Source: Saccoglossus kowalevskii (lineage: Eukaryota > Hemichordata > Enteropneusta > Harrimaniidae). Taken from it: 45,166 nt of DNA. Below the pieces are notes generated by a model. The model ran no database searches. It saw nothing but the letters and a program-made list of their open reading frames with translations, and was not told the DNA's origin. The position numbers and the translations under genes are program-made. Below are positions 11,754 to 22,814 of the stretch, one piece after another (position 1 is the first letter of the stretch; each line of letters starts with the position of its first letter). The DNA lies in the NCBI RefSeq assembly GCF_000003605.2, contig NW_003108087.1, positions 405,070-450,235 of the forward strand. The letters run 5' to 3'.

Positions 11754-12826
11754 GTTATATGTACACGTATCATCTCCGTCAAATCTACGGTACATGTGCA
11801 CGTGACATCTCCGTCAAATTTACGGTATATGTGCACGTTGTATCTCTACAAAGCTTACGGTCGGGCCTACGTGATATCTCCGTTAAATCTACGGTATATG
11901 TGCATGTGACATCTCTGTTAAATCTACGGTATATGTGCACGTGACATCTCCGTCAAATCTACGGTATATGTGCACGTGACATCTCCGTCAAATCTACGGT
12001 ATATGTGCACGTGACATCTCCGTCAAATCTACGGTATATATGCACGTGACATCTCCGTCAAATCTACGGTATATGTACACGTGACATCTCCGTCAAATTT
12101 ACGGTATATGTGCACGTGACATCTCCGTCAAATCTAGGTGTATGTACACGTGACATCTCCGTCAAATCTACGGTATATGTGCACGCGACATCTCCGTCAA
12201 GTCTACGGTATATGTGCACGTGACATCTCCGTCAAATCTACGGTATATGTGCACGTGACATTTCCGTCAAATCTACGGTATATGTGCACGTGACATCTCA
12301 GTCAAACCTACGGTATATGTACACGTGACAACTTCGTTAAATCTACAGTATATGTACACATAACATCTCCGTCAAATCTACGGTATATGTGCACGTGACA
12401 TCTCCGTCAAATCTACGGTATATGTGCACGTGAAATCTCCGTCAAATCTACGGTATATGTACACGTGACATCTCCGTAAATTATACGGTATATGTGCACA
12501 TAACATCTCCGTCAAATCTACGGTATATGTGCACGTGGCATCTCCGTCAATTCTATGGTATATGTGCACAGGACATCTCCGTCAAATCTACGGTATATGT
12601 GCACGTGACATCTCCGTCAAATCTACGGTATATGTGCACGTGATATCTCCGTCAAATCTACGGTATATGTGCACGTGACATCTCCGTTAAATCCATGCTA
12701 TATGTAAACCCTGCAAACGGTCGGGCCTACGGTAGATGCATTGGTGACATTTCCGTGAATCCTGAGTATATGTACACGTGATATCTCTGCCAATGATTCC
12801 ACGCCATGCACACGTGACATTTCCGT
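11754..12826 (+). repeat. 35-bp tandem repeat array, about 27 good units plus a degenerate tail
   Basis: The unit can be read as CTCCGTCAAATCTACGG followed by TATATGTGCACGTGACAT. The period is 35 bp over 11754-12705, then diverged copies continue to about 12826. Most units carry the CACGTG E-box, overlapping a GTGCAC palindrome. Because 35 is not a multiple of 3, the long frames here (11615-11944 +, 12378-12569 -, 12727-13164 -) rotate frame and are artefacts. Units differ by 0-5 substitutions. Confidence 0.97.
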
Positions 12827-12829
12827 ACG

Positions 12830-14860
12830 GAGTCTTGTCTGCGGCACTGGCCTATCCTGGCTACACATGACACGTCCGTCACTCCTGGTTGCGTGTGCAT
12901 ACCCCGCCAAACAGACGAAGTGCACGAACGTGGTTCACCCTTCAGTCTCACAGTGAGTCCACGCAAGTCGTCGACACGTGCACCTCCGAGATTAAAGACG
13001 CCAATATGTATACATTGTGCACACACTTGCCGCCACGCTTTATACACGTTGTATGTGATTTGTTCAACATGTGTTGCACAGAACAGCCCTTGAAATTGAA
13101 CTAACGGTCCGGCCCCGGGCATCCAGAATGCCAGAATAACATTTGGCCTTCCCATATCACTCATCTCCCTGTTGTTTTGAAATTGACATTCTTTTTTGAA
13201 ATGAATGTTCTAAATTTCCAGTAGAGACGAGAGTGTTATTAAATACTTATTAACATTATTGTAACTATAATTAATCAATTTGTTGTCAGCCATGAATGGC
13301 TCATTCTCTGCCTCTTTTGTCGTGATTCAAATTGTACAGATGGAGTATGTGCATCGAATCACGGTCACCAACGCGCGCCCGTTCGAGCCCTTCTCGTCGC
13401 ATTACCATCTCATCTACGAACGTACTGTAACACATGTCCTTCTGGTTCATGTTTGTCTCTCATTTATTGCCCTGTCCGTGACGTCATCAGTGTTCTCATT
13501 CTATCCCTGATCTGTATGTGTATCTGGCATGTCCAAAATATTGTGCAAGTACAGATAATGGAGGGGTAGTGTGTAGGGGGTCTGGCGTTTTTGGTAGAGC
13601 ACGCAGTAATAGTACACGACACATAAAGTACGTGATGCCGATTCGATATTGTGTGAAAACTTGTTTTACCCTGTCCCTTCCCAATAAAACCCAATCTCGG
13701 CAACAATAGTCACAATATCTTTGACCAAAGAAATAACACGTATTCACGCTGATGTTTTCTTAATTAATTGCAGAGATGTCACGTGTACATATACGTATGA
13801 TTGACGGAAATGTGACAATCGGGAAACGGTCACGTCAAAATTTACACCAGAGTCATAAAGTTGAAATCAACATGTGCGCCAAATTGAGAAGATGAGAAGT
13901 TGATGTTGCATGATGGGTATAAATGACCACTTACTTGACTGACTAAGCGTATTGGTAATTAAATAAGGTAGAGATCATTACCAAAGTGAGCTCGCCATGG
14001 AGGGACGGATTTCACGAATAACAACATAAGATGAATTGAACCGACGTCAATGACGTCACCACGGGTCTTTAATCGGTGAATGGTAATTGCCAATTAAAAG
14101 GTCTCGGAGCTGCAAGTCCGTCAATTCTGCAACGAATAGTAATAATGTGCTTAGCATGGAGGAAATCAACTAAATAACATGACTAAATAAAAAATAACTT
14201 GTCAAGAAAAGACTTGTGAATTATGATTACAACTCTTAATGAAGCTTGCATAGATGTCGATGGAATTATTGGAGGTATTGCTATGATACACCGCTCAGGG
14301 CTATTGTACTGAATCAAAAAGTCCAGGAAATTGCTTCGGCGTTCTAATAAAACACCGTGGCAATCGGCGCTTCAATTGTATGCCCTTTTGCTCTAGAATG
14401 CATTCTCTGTCAACTGCCCTTTTTTAACAATTGGGGACGCAACAAAAGATAGTAAATGGTATTCCACCGAAGGTAGTTGCTCCTTGCTATTGATCTCCAA
14501 AGACTGTACAGCGTGGTATTGTTCAGCGCACCGTGTGTGCTATTCAGAGCCACCGAGTCGGCTCATTATTTGTTTGCATACAGTGGTGTTAACAGCCCTA
14601 ATAAGCCAAACATCTCAATTCTCGGCAGTCGGAGTCAGGCCTTGATTTGCAACTTAGTCACTGTAACCATCGTTAATTTGTGAAATGATAATTTCTTTTC
14701 TAGATATTCAACTTGAACTAGAAGTTAATTCGCCGTTTATTTAAACGATAACGGATATTTTTTTTATAAATATTGTTGTTTTATTCATTGCTATTGATTC
14801 GCTAATTATAAAGGATTGGTATGCAAAACGTGGTTCTTGGGATTGGCGCTGAACAAAAAC
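12830..14860. other. No assured gene; somewhat GC-richer flank of the array
   Basis: Open frames on both strands overlap (12727-13164 -, 12889-13104 +, 13464-13747 -, 13518-13709 +) and none has a recognisable motif. TGACGTCA palindromes at 13479-13486 and 14051-14058 are CRE-like; the latter follows a second GACGTCA. Confidence 0.45.
13774..13817 (-). repeat. Inverted single copy of the 35-bp unit
   Basis: The plus strand reads GATGTCACGTGTACATATAC then GTATGATTGACGGAAATGTGAC, the reverse complement of a diverged array unit about 950 bp past the array's end. A copy in the opposite orientation suggests the unit also belongs to a larger dispersed element or palindrome. Confidence 0.65.
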
Positions 14861-14863
14861 AAA

Positions 14864-15075
14864 TACTGTGGAATACTTTATTTTCGCTGGAATTAATTTT
14901 CGCTGAAAAGGCTTTTTGAGGGTTTTGTATGGAATTTATTTTCACTGATTTTTGATGAGTTTAATGGGAAATATAGGAAAAAAAGTATATTCACTGGATT
15001 TTATTTTCACGGAATCATCCCTTCAGCGAAAATAGCGAAAATAAATTCCAAGCGAAAATAAAGTATTCTACAGTA
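14864..15075. mobile_element. MITE with long terminal inverted repeats (about 212 bp)
   Basis: The left end TACTGTGGAATACTTTATTT continues into TTCGCTGGAATT. The right end is its inverted match, reading TACTGTAGAATACTTTATTT then TTCGCTTGGAATT on the minus strand. The arms match over roughly 40 bp with a few differences. A TA dinucleotide at each end could be the target duplication of a Tc1/mariner-type element. The interior has more ATTTTCGC/ATTTTCAC repeats and no coding capacity. Confidence 0.8.
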
Positions 15076-15310
15076 CATTAATCAACTAAGCACTTTACTC
15101 CGTGTACATTTGGCGTTGGTTAGCTACTCTGGTAAACTACTACAAAGTTGAAAGGTTACTGAATCAAAACACACTACTGCAGAACATTCTCAATGGTGGT
15201 GGAATATATTTTAGTGAATTTAATGAAATATTCCTTGAACGTAACATGTAAGTCACGGGAAACGAACTGATAATATGTAATTTAGAGTTTACAGAAATAT
15301 AGTATACTGC

Positions 15311-15860
15311 GTTGCAACCTCGTTCAGTGGTTTATTGTCTTTCATTTCCCAATCAACAACCATATAATTGTGTTGCAGTCTCGTTCAATGGTTTATTGTC
15401 ATTTCATTTACTAATGACCATATAATTGAGTTGTAGCAACGTTCAGCGGTTTATTGTCGTTTTATTAATCAACAACCATATAATTGTGTTGCAGCCTCGT
15501 TCGGTGTTTTTTGTTATTTTATTAATCAATAATCATATACTTGAGTTGCAGCCTCGTTCAATTGCATTTTGTCATAACATTAATCAACAACCCTTCCATT
15601 GGGTTACGACATCTTTTAGTGGTTTATTGTTATATCATTGATCAACGACCCCGTAATTGGGTTGTAGCCTCGTTCAGTGGTTTATTGTCAGTTTATTAAT
15701 CAACGGTCCTATACTTTGGTTGCGGCCTCGTTCAGTTGCTTATTGTCACTTCATCATTCAAAGGCCCTATGATTACGTCGCAGAATCATTCAATGGCTTA
15801 TTTTCATTTAATTAGTCAATTACTTCATAATTGGGTCGTAGCCTCGTTCAGTGATTTTTG
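15311..15860 (+). repeat. 58-bp tandem repeat, about ten diverged copies
   Basis: GTTGCAGCCTCGTTCAGTGG then TTTATTGTC...ATTAATCAACAACC recurs with starts of the CGTTCA word at 15321, 15382, 15440, 15498, 15555, 15613, 15671, 15729, 15787 and 15845, so spacing is nearly constant at 58 bp. Divergence between copies is moderate, which implies an old array. The frame 15426-15641 is a by-product of the repeat. Confidence 0.9.
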
Positions 15861-15869
15861 TATATAACC

Positions 15870-17607
15870 AACGACACCATTTTCATTAGTATTATACTAA
15901 CATGCGAACACCATGCGCGATGAAGTATCATAGAGTATCAACATACACTAGTTTTTTCATCATTAGTTATATACTGTGTTCACACTAGAAAAAGTTACGC
16001 TCAATAATAAAAAATATAACTCGAAAGCCACATAATCGTGCGATCACAGCAGAAATTCTCACACGAGACGCAAATATGACGACCACTGGATAATAACAAT
16101 GGCACTGAATGTCACGGTTGGTCATATATTTTTATCTTAGGTATATTTTTTTTTTTCGTTTTAGCAATAATAGTTGGAATGGACCATGTAAAATGGTCAA
16201 GAATACATACATGCGTATCATATAATGTGTTTGCATCAAGAAGCATATTTCAAAATTAACAACGTATACAGATAAATATAATAACCTAAACTATCTGAAA
16301 ATCGACACATATTTCGAGTACGTACTTACATGTATGTTGAACGTTAAAACGTACATTGACTGCAGCATTCAAATTCAGTTTCGGATGACTATGTACTCTC
16401 ACCACCCGTTGCGACCGGTCGCCAGTGCTGAGCACCGCCCTTTCACACCGTTATTCACATCTGTTTTTAAACCGGTGCCATGAGTATTACGTAATGGTTA
16501 TGACAGTTGTGATACAATATAGCTTACATCCTGATATTTTTATGTCCCTAGATATTGGCGTTTTTATCTTGCACCGGCGTCTTTGGCACATAAAATAGAT
16601 GTGAACTTGATATTGAGGTAGAAGCGTACTCATATTTTTTTAGAAAATTAGTCATGAATCACGTGACAATGTTTATTGGTTTATTAAGTACATTCATGGA
16701 GATATTGTCCCTCGCTACCATGAAATATCATAATTTTGGGTGTTACAGTGACGCTCGTTAAGAAACTTTTAGAACTATTCCATTCCGTTAAAGTTAAAGA
16801 TTTTTGAAATAATTCTGGATAGCTACAGTACTAGTATTTACCATTATATGGTTATTTTCCAGTCTATGTCACCAGCCTACTGAAAATATGGAATAATATT
16901 TCTACTATAGGAAACTATCATGGTAAAAGCGGCAAAAATGGCAACTGTTAACCAAAATACAACAATCATTTTCTCAAAAATTAGGCTGGTGACCCCGCCT
17001 TTTTTTCTGAGTACCTAATTCCAGGTATTTTTATTTATAAGTAGACTTCTACCTTAATGTTATTTGTTTATTTTTTGTACAACCTAATTTAAGGTAGAGA
17101 TGCAGGTTGGGAGACTATATTTCTAATTGCCTCTAATTACTGTAATTACATGAGTAAAATATACTTTTTACCAATCAAGTTATATATCATTTGAAAGAGT
17201 TTTATTTAAACTTTTGAGTTTTTTGGTTTACAATAATGTACTATGATACCATATTAAGTGGTGTTGATTTTGGGTTAAAATCATACATTTTAGGTGAAAG
17301 TGCACTTAAAACTATTTAACTTTTGAATGCATACCCTGATTTTAATTTAAGAACACTTATTTAAAACTTCTGTTTACTAGGAACATAATGGCTTATTTAT
17401 TAGTGTTTCCATTGAAAAGTTTTTACACAGTGCTCTTTGAAACATTCACATTGTTTGAATCGTTCACAGTTAACAGAGTCGCTAATTGGCAGCTCTATTG
17501 TTTCTGTTCCAGTGAAGACAGTGAAATCATACGAAGCCATTTACTTAGGATAGACCTGAATAATGACCCCTGAAAATTTCATTGAAAACAAATGAACCCT
17601 CTAGAAC
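15870..17607. other. No gene; AT-rich sequence up to the assembly gap
   Basis: Apart from a short inverted-repeat element (16868-16993) I see no coding or RNA feature. The frame 17388-17573 has no recognisable content. Confidence 0.45.
16868..16993. mobile_element. Short element with terminal inverted repeats (126 bp)
   Basis: It starts GTCACCAGCCTA and ends TAGGCTGGTGAC, a perfect 12-bp inverted pair at its termini. Internal sequence is AT-rich without coding capacity. I could not make out a clear target duplication. Confidence 0.45.
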
Positions 17608-17817
17608 NNNNNNNNNNNNNNNNNNNNNNNNNNNNNNNNNNNNNNNNNNNNNNNNNNNNNNNNNNNNNNNNNNNNNNNNNNNNNNNNNNNNNNNNNNNNN
17701 NNNNNNNNNNNNNNNNNNNNNNNNNNNNNNNNNNNNNNNNNNNNNNNNNNNNNNNNNNNNNNNNNNNNNNNNNNNNNNNNNNNNNNNNNNNNNNNNNNNN
17801 NNNNNNNNNNNNNNNNN
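17608..17817. other. Assembly gap (210 Ns)
   Basis: Unresolved bases. Frames running through them are meaningless. The flanks hold an inverted match: ACTTAAAACTATTTAA at 17304-17319 and TTAAATAGTTTTAAAGT at 17818-17834. Confidence 0.99.
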
Positions 17818-17834
17818 TTAAATAGTTTTAAAGT

Positions 17835-19965
17835 TGAAATTTTGAGTAAAAAATGAAACTGAGATAATCGCCATTTTGTAAAAAAAAAGATTTAAAACAA
17901 ATCATTCGCTTCATATGTGTAACAGAAACTCCTAGAAATACACTATACATCGTAATTTGCCGATGTTAAATCGTCAGGTCAAAAAAATAAAATAAAAATA
18001 TTTACAATTCGAGGGAAAATGACGAAAAATCGTCCGCGAAGTCTCAACCTTGCGTGAAAATTGTCATGGCGCCGTGTTATCAATTCCACTGAGGGAGGGA
18101 CACAATGGATTACGAAAGCCGATGACATATTCATACAGTTATATAAACATAGCGATCGCCATTGGGTGGGTTGAGTCTAAATTTACCTTTCCTCAAACCT
18201 TTAAAAAATACTTTGTATGACGCAGTTTCCGTGGACCGTGCGAAGTTATACGACCAGGTTGAAATGGGCCCTAATATTGTACTACACAACGGCTATTCGC
18301 AGTTTTTACTACTCAATTACCCAAACGCCGGTGAAACAAATTCGAAATAAAGTCACATTGGAAAGAAAACTATTGTAAATCGATGCAGGTTTCATTCAAC
18401 TACAGACGAGACGGGTCGATGCAAATTAAACGAACCCTGACCTGGAAATATCTCATTCATAGAGTTCCTTAGTACCAGAGCCGATCACGACCCTACAACG
18501 TAGTTTGCGACATCGCTACCGATGCATGCTAGCTGACAAGGGAGTTCCCGATTGAGGTAACCAAGATGGCATCGCAAAGTGCATGATTTTTCCGCGGTGT
18601 TTAAAAACAGCATCTCATTGCCGATTTTTCGGTAATTTCCAGGGTATTTTTTTTATTTTTAATTAACCAAGCATTTTATGTTTGTGTATTTTAACACTGA
18701 AAAGTTAGCGATGACAGCAACAACTGTGCTGTTTGTCAATTGCATCGCAATTCAATCAGCACGATAATCATTACAGCGAAACGAAAAATGTTTACTTCAG
18801 TGTTAAAATGCCGTTGGAGTAAAAATTTGTGGAAACGGTTTTTAGTTTCGCCCACAATGCGAAAAAGCTTGAAATCTATACACCAAGAAAACAAAAGAAA
18901 TTGTGGCCTTGTTTTGCGCGAAAATTAAATCGCCCTATCGACGCTACCTCCTACATAAAAATAAATGAAAAATCAATTTATTTAAGGGTGAACAAGTTTA
19001 CTTATCAGTTACAAGTGTATGTTTTGTTTCATTCCGCTTGCATGCTGGAAGCGTCTACGTCTTGTCTGTTTTTTGTAGTTTGTCTATGACTTATGTTGAG
19101 TATAAGTCATATGTTTTTATAATCAAATACCTCTATAACGTCATTTAAGTGGCGATACATTCATTTACCGATAGTAGTAGTTTGTTCGTCCAAATCCAAC
19201 CTGAGTCCACATTATATAAATGCATATCCCTCGTGGAGTGGTCATGATCATTTTATTGTGTGCGGATGTGCACTAGACGGATTATGAATAAGCAATAGTA
19301 ACACAGTATTCGACGCACGCTCAGTGTTACATCTTGTAATCCTACGACTAACGTAGTTGTACGTCTTTTTTGTAAAATGGGAAATCTAAATTGATATTGT
19401 TTATTACATTATCAGACTAAACTAGTCAAATCTAGTGATCCGATTCATTGAAAATATTTTTAAACAGACATATAATAGTCGTTTCAAGTTATAATGACCA
19501 CGTGGGTAGTAGCGGAATAACATAACAAACTCAAATCACGTATAAATTGACCTATTGGAATCCAACTTTCTAATAACAATGATTTCATTTTTCATTTGAG
19601 CTAATCAAAAAAATATAAGAAAATTACCGAAAGATGTCACGTAACCATAATACACTGTTTCAGAAGAAAATAAACATTTTCCGAACAAACAATTCCATCT
19701 GTCAGAGTTATTCAGTTTAGTGATTGTAAGGTACTTTCTTCTGATCAATGTATACACCATAAAATGTTGAGATAGTGAATAGGTAATGGTAAATTAACTG
19801 CACAATATGAGTTTAAGCGTTCCTCCTAAATTAAGTTTGATTTGAAAACACTGGGTTAGGTTTTTTTTTTTGTATTTGAAGATCAGTTACATTGAAGATA
19901 TGTTTTTTGTCTAAAGGATAAGTCTTACCAGTAAACCCAAAATAAAATTGGCGGGAAAGTTACGG
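17835..19965. other. No assured gene; intergenic
   Basis: Open frames of about 60-86 codons (18162-18350, 18829-19089) have no recognisable domain. No RNA gene or strong repeat was found. Confidence 0.45.
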
Positions 19966-19969
19966 CAGG

Positions 19970-20138
19970 TTATCTACGGGGGAGTCGTCACCGACGCATG
20001 CGTCAGATGGCCATTGCGTGTCATTGTTCATAAACAAGCGTCTACCCATGAGCCCTTGCGATTTTTTAGCGTGTTATCATTGATTGGGGCTCGCGATCGA
20101 TTCCCGTGCGTGCGCAGGTGACGACACTCTCGCTTTAA
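19970..20138. mobile_element. MITE-like element, left member of an inverted pair
   Basis: Its ends are GGAGTCGTCACCGACGCATG (left) and the inverted GCGCAGGTGACGAC...CTCTCGCTTTAA (right), so it has its own terminal inverted repeats with a TTAA at 20135-20138. The whole segment also matches the reverse complement of 20648-20810, for example TCTACCCATGAGCCCTTGCG here against TCTACCTATGAGCCTTTGCG there. The left boundary is approximate. Confidence 0.7.
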
Positions 20139-20647
20139 TATATCGTTTTTTTTTGTTTAGCTAAAACAGAATCATTCGAACACATTTTTGTTTGTTTTTA
20201 GCTTGTTCTGGAAGTGATGTTTTACAAATTTGCAAAATGGAGATGAAACAAATTTTCCTGGTTCGTCACGGTGTTTGTCCGCAGACTGGAGACATTCCAA
20301 ATTTTCGTGATATTATTTCGACAACTGTACAAACGGACTTCAATTACGTTTAGAAAAGTTGAACTTTAGACAAGTTTGTGGATATATTTAACAGTTAAAT
20401 TAATCTGCAAGATTACAATAAGCACCTTTAATTCATTATCATGTGTTTATTTTCAGTTAGAAAATGAAACTTTGAAAACAAAAATTTCATTTATGATAAA
20501 AACATACATAATATTAATATCCGTATTCAAATGAATGCATTTATGCCTTATATAATGTCTCTTGATGACTCCACCAATATAACGAACACAATTATAAACA
20601 TTCTCGTGATTTCTTTTTGAAATACTACACTTTTTTATTTGTAAATA

Positions 20648-20810
20648 TTAAAGCGGGAGGGTCGTCACCTGCGCACATGCGAGAATTGAGTCCCAAGCAA
20701 TACAACACACGCTAAGAACGCAAAGGCTCATAGGTAGACGCTTGTTTGTAAACAATGACACGTTATGGCGACTTTACGCATGCGTAGGTGACAACACCCC
20801 GCGCTTTTGA
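20648..20810. mobile_element. MITE-like element, right member of an inverted pair
   Basis: It starts TTAAAGCGGGAGGGTCGTCA and ends with the inverted TGACAACACCCCGCGCTTTT then GA, about 163 bp. It is the same family as 19970-20138, in the opposite orientation, separated by about 509 bp. TTAA at the ends fits Kolobok- or piggyBac-type target sites, which I infer from the termini alone. Confidence 0.7.
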
Positions 20811-20814
20811 ATTT

Positions 20815-21480
20815 CGGCGTGGAAATTACAGAGTGGTGTGGCATTTAATCTCATTCTACTTTCCGGCAAATGTTATTGTTTATCATTGTTTTACCCACAA
20901 AAAAAGTCATCTAAAAATTAAAGGAAAGGAAATCTGTTTGTAAATTTTCTAGTTTCTATAAAAACTGAATTATTTAATGGTTTAAATGTTTCTTGTGTTA
21001 AGACTAAACGAAACGTGAAATCAGTTTTAAATGTTAAGTTCCCCTATTATTTGCATCAGAGATGATGTAAATCGTGATGGAAGTGCCAAGGTCAAGTTCT
21101 ATTCATGCAGGGTTTTGCTAAAAGAAATAACATTATAGGTGGATATATATTTGTTTAACTGTACTATAAGTCCTATCACAACCTCAAAACAACACAAATG
21201 TGGTTATGAAGACTTGACGTTTGTCAAGAACGCAAATCATTAGATAGTCGATATTTCCAATAGAATCGCCTTGTAACCTCCTCCTCTTGGACCACCAATA
21301 TGTATTCTAGTGCCGGGCTTTCCAGTATGGCTATACTGGGGATAACGTTTAAACGAGCCGGAAACTACGTAATAGGCAGTACTAAACGGTAGTTCATCAT
21401 GTTAATCAGTCATTTTTTAGACACACATCGACATATCATACATGTAACAACACTTCAGATACTATACAATTTCTAGTGGA
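20815..21480. other. No gene seen between the MITE pair and the otp 3' end
   Basis: AT-rich sequence with no recognisable feature. Confidence 0.45.
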
Positions 21481-21484
21481 AGTT

Positions 21485-22250
21485 TTTATTAATATATTTC
21501 ATGATGATTACATAAATAAAGTAATAACACTAATATCTCAATGTGCCGGTGACGCCGATTATCTCCCTACCTCTTCGCGTCTTTTGTTCAAATTGAGACT
21601 TACAGAACTTCTAATTAATTGCGATCGATTAATTTCGACAACCAATATTCAAATCCGGATTTGGGGATGTATCAAAGTCCCCAATATTAATAAAGTAAAG
21701 AATATCACAACAAAAAAGTTCAAATGTCAGTGCACGTCTTTTCATCCTTTTAGGGGAGTGTCAATTTCACTGTGAAAAGAACAAGGGTAACGTACATGGG
21801 TTTAAGTGCCTCGGGTGTCAATAATAGTATGCTCGTGTGCGGGCATTGTGCCAGTCAGATCAGACCATCGGCTACACAATCAACGAAATGGGCCTTCGAT
21901 TTACGAATACAAAAGACTTCCATGTGACAAGAAATGGGAGTAAAAAGTGTAGGTTGCTAAAACGAACAAGTATTACTACTACTGTGCTTGCTCAAACATC
22001 AAGTACAATACAAATTCTTTGGTTTCCCCCGCTGCATTGTGGGAGGAAATAAAAATGGTATATTACTCATTTGAATGTTAAAAACAATTCCATTGTTATA
22101 TCAACATATACTAGTTGTTGCTTGAAATATATATAAGGACATAATGTTTGTGTTTGTCACGTGTGTATCTTACAACTGTTGGTTATGAAATTTTCGAAAA
22201 ATACAAGAATAAATAAAAATTGAAATAGTCTACATTGTGTGGGCTGTCTT
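21485..22250 (-). other. otp: Probable otp 3' UTR with first possible AATAAA
   Basis: Downstream of the otp stop, the first AATAAA on the minus strand is at 21490-21485, which would give a 3' UTR of roughly 760-790 nt. No earlier AATAAA is present. The region has weak plus-strand frames (21476-21775, 21837-22052) that I treat as chance. An inverted pair AATTAAT/ATTAATT with an 8-nt spacer lies at 21613-21634. The 3' end is a guess from one hexamer. Confidence 0.35.
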
Positions 22251-22814
22251 CTATCTGAACCCTCCGTTTAATGTAACAGAATGCTCGAGTGCTTTTCTTC
22301 GAAGTTGTGCTATGCTGGTACCCCTCCACATATCACCGGTATCCGGTGAACTACACGACATTGGGGAATTGACTGTGACATTCGTTGGCGAAGATGGAAG
22401 TCCCGACGACGTGGAAACTGACGACATAGAGGACATTGACGACATACCCCCACCGAACGACTGATACATCGACGGTTGGACGGAGCCATTACTGGTTACA
22501 GAAATGCCCGAACCGAATCCGTTTGGCGATTGATTCATCCCGCCGCCACCTCCTTGGTGGCCGGATAATGACTGTCCTATACCCGTGTGCTGGCGGGGGA
22601 GAGTGGGAGGGAGTGTGAGAGGAGGTCCACTTGTCATCTGCGCCGGCATCGGTGGCCAGCGTGTGTCGTTGGTGTGGAACGAACATAAGGAGTCGCCCAT
22701 CGAGGACGGGAATTGCGGTAAACCGTGGGAGGGCATGAGAGCCCCGGGTGTGCGGAACACATTAGTTTGCTTCTTGCGCTTCTTCCACTTTGCACGACGG
22801 TTCTGGAACCAGAC
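22251..22814 (-). CDS. otp: otp exon 3, recognition helix, C-terminal domain and OAR
   Basis: This exon encodes residues 136-322 and ends with TAG at 22253-22251. It opens in phase 0 with [15 protein letters not shown], the DNA-recognition helix. Next come NVFRTPG and [15 protein letters not shown], then a Pro-rich then Gly/Ser/Met-rich stretch with five Gly in a row (about 223-227) and a repeated Met-Ser-Ser. The OAR motif and a short tail NGGFR end it. The acceptor follows gtttgtttaatttcag. Opposite-strand frames across this GC-richer exon are shadows. Confidence 0.96.

Noticed and set aside
11615-11944. 109-codon plus-strand frame
   Set aside because: It runs into the 35-bp array; the period rotates the frame and the translation repeats itself.
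12378-12569. 63-codon minus-strand frame with a repeated peptide
   Set aside because: It is a direct by-product of the 35-bp tandem repeat (three units equal 35 codons).
11754-12826. CRISPR array
   Set aside because: Units are contiguous tandem copies without unique spacers, in an animal genome.
12727-13164. 145-codon minus-strand frame
   Set aside because: It overlaps the degenerate tail of the array, has no recognisable domain and is mirrored by open frames on the other strand.
15426-15641. 71-codon frame with repeated hydrophobic words
   Set aside because: It comes from the 58-bp tandem repeat.
17582-17825. Frames through the N run
   Set aside because: These are unknown bases, not sequence.
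18162-18350. 62-codon frame with protein-like composition
   Set aside because: No homology that I recognise, no splice context and a short length; chance cannot be excluded.
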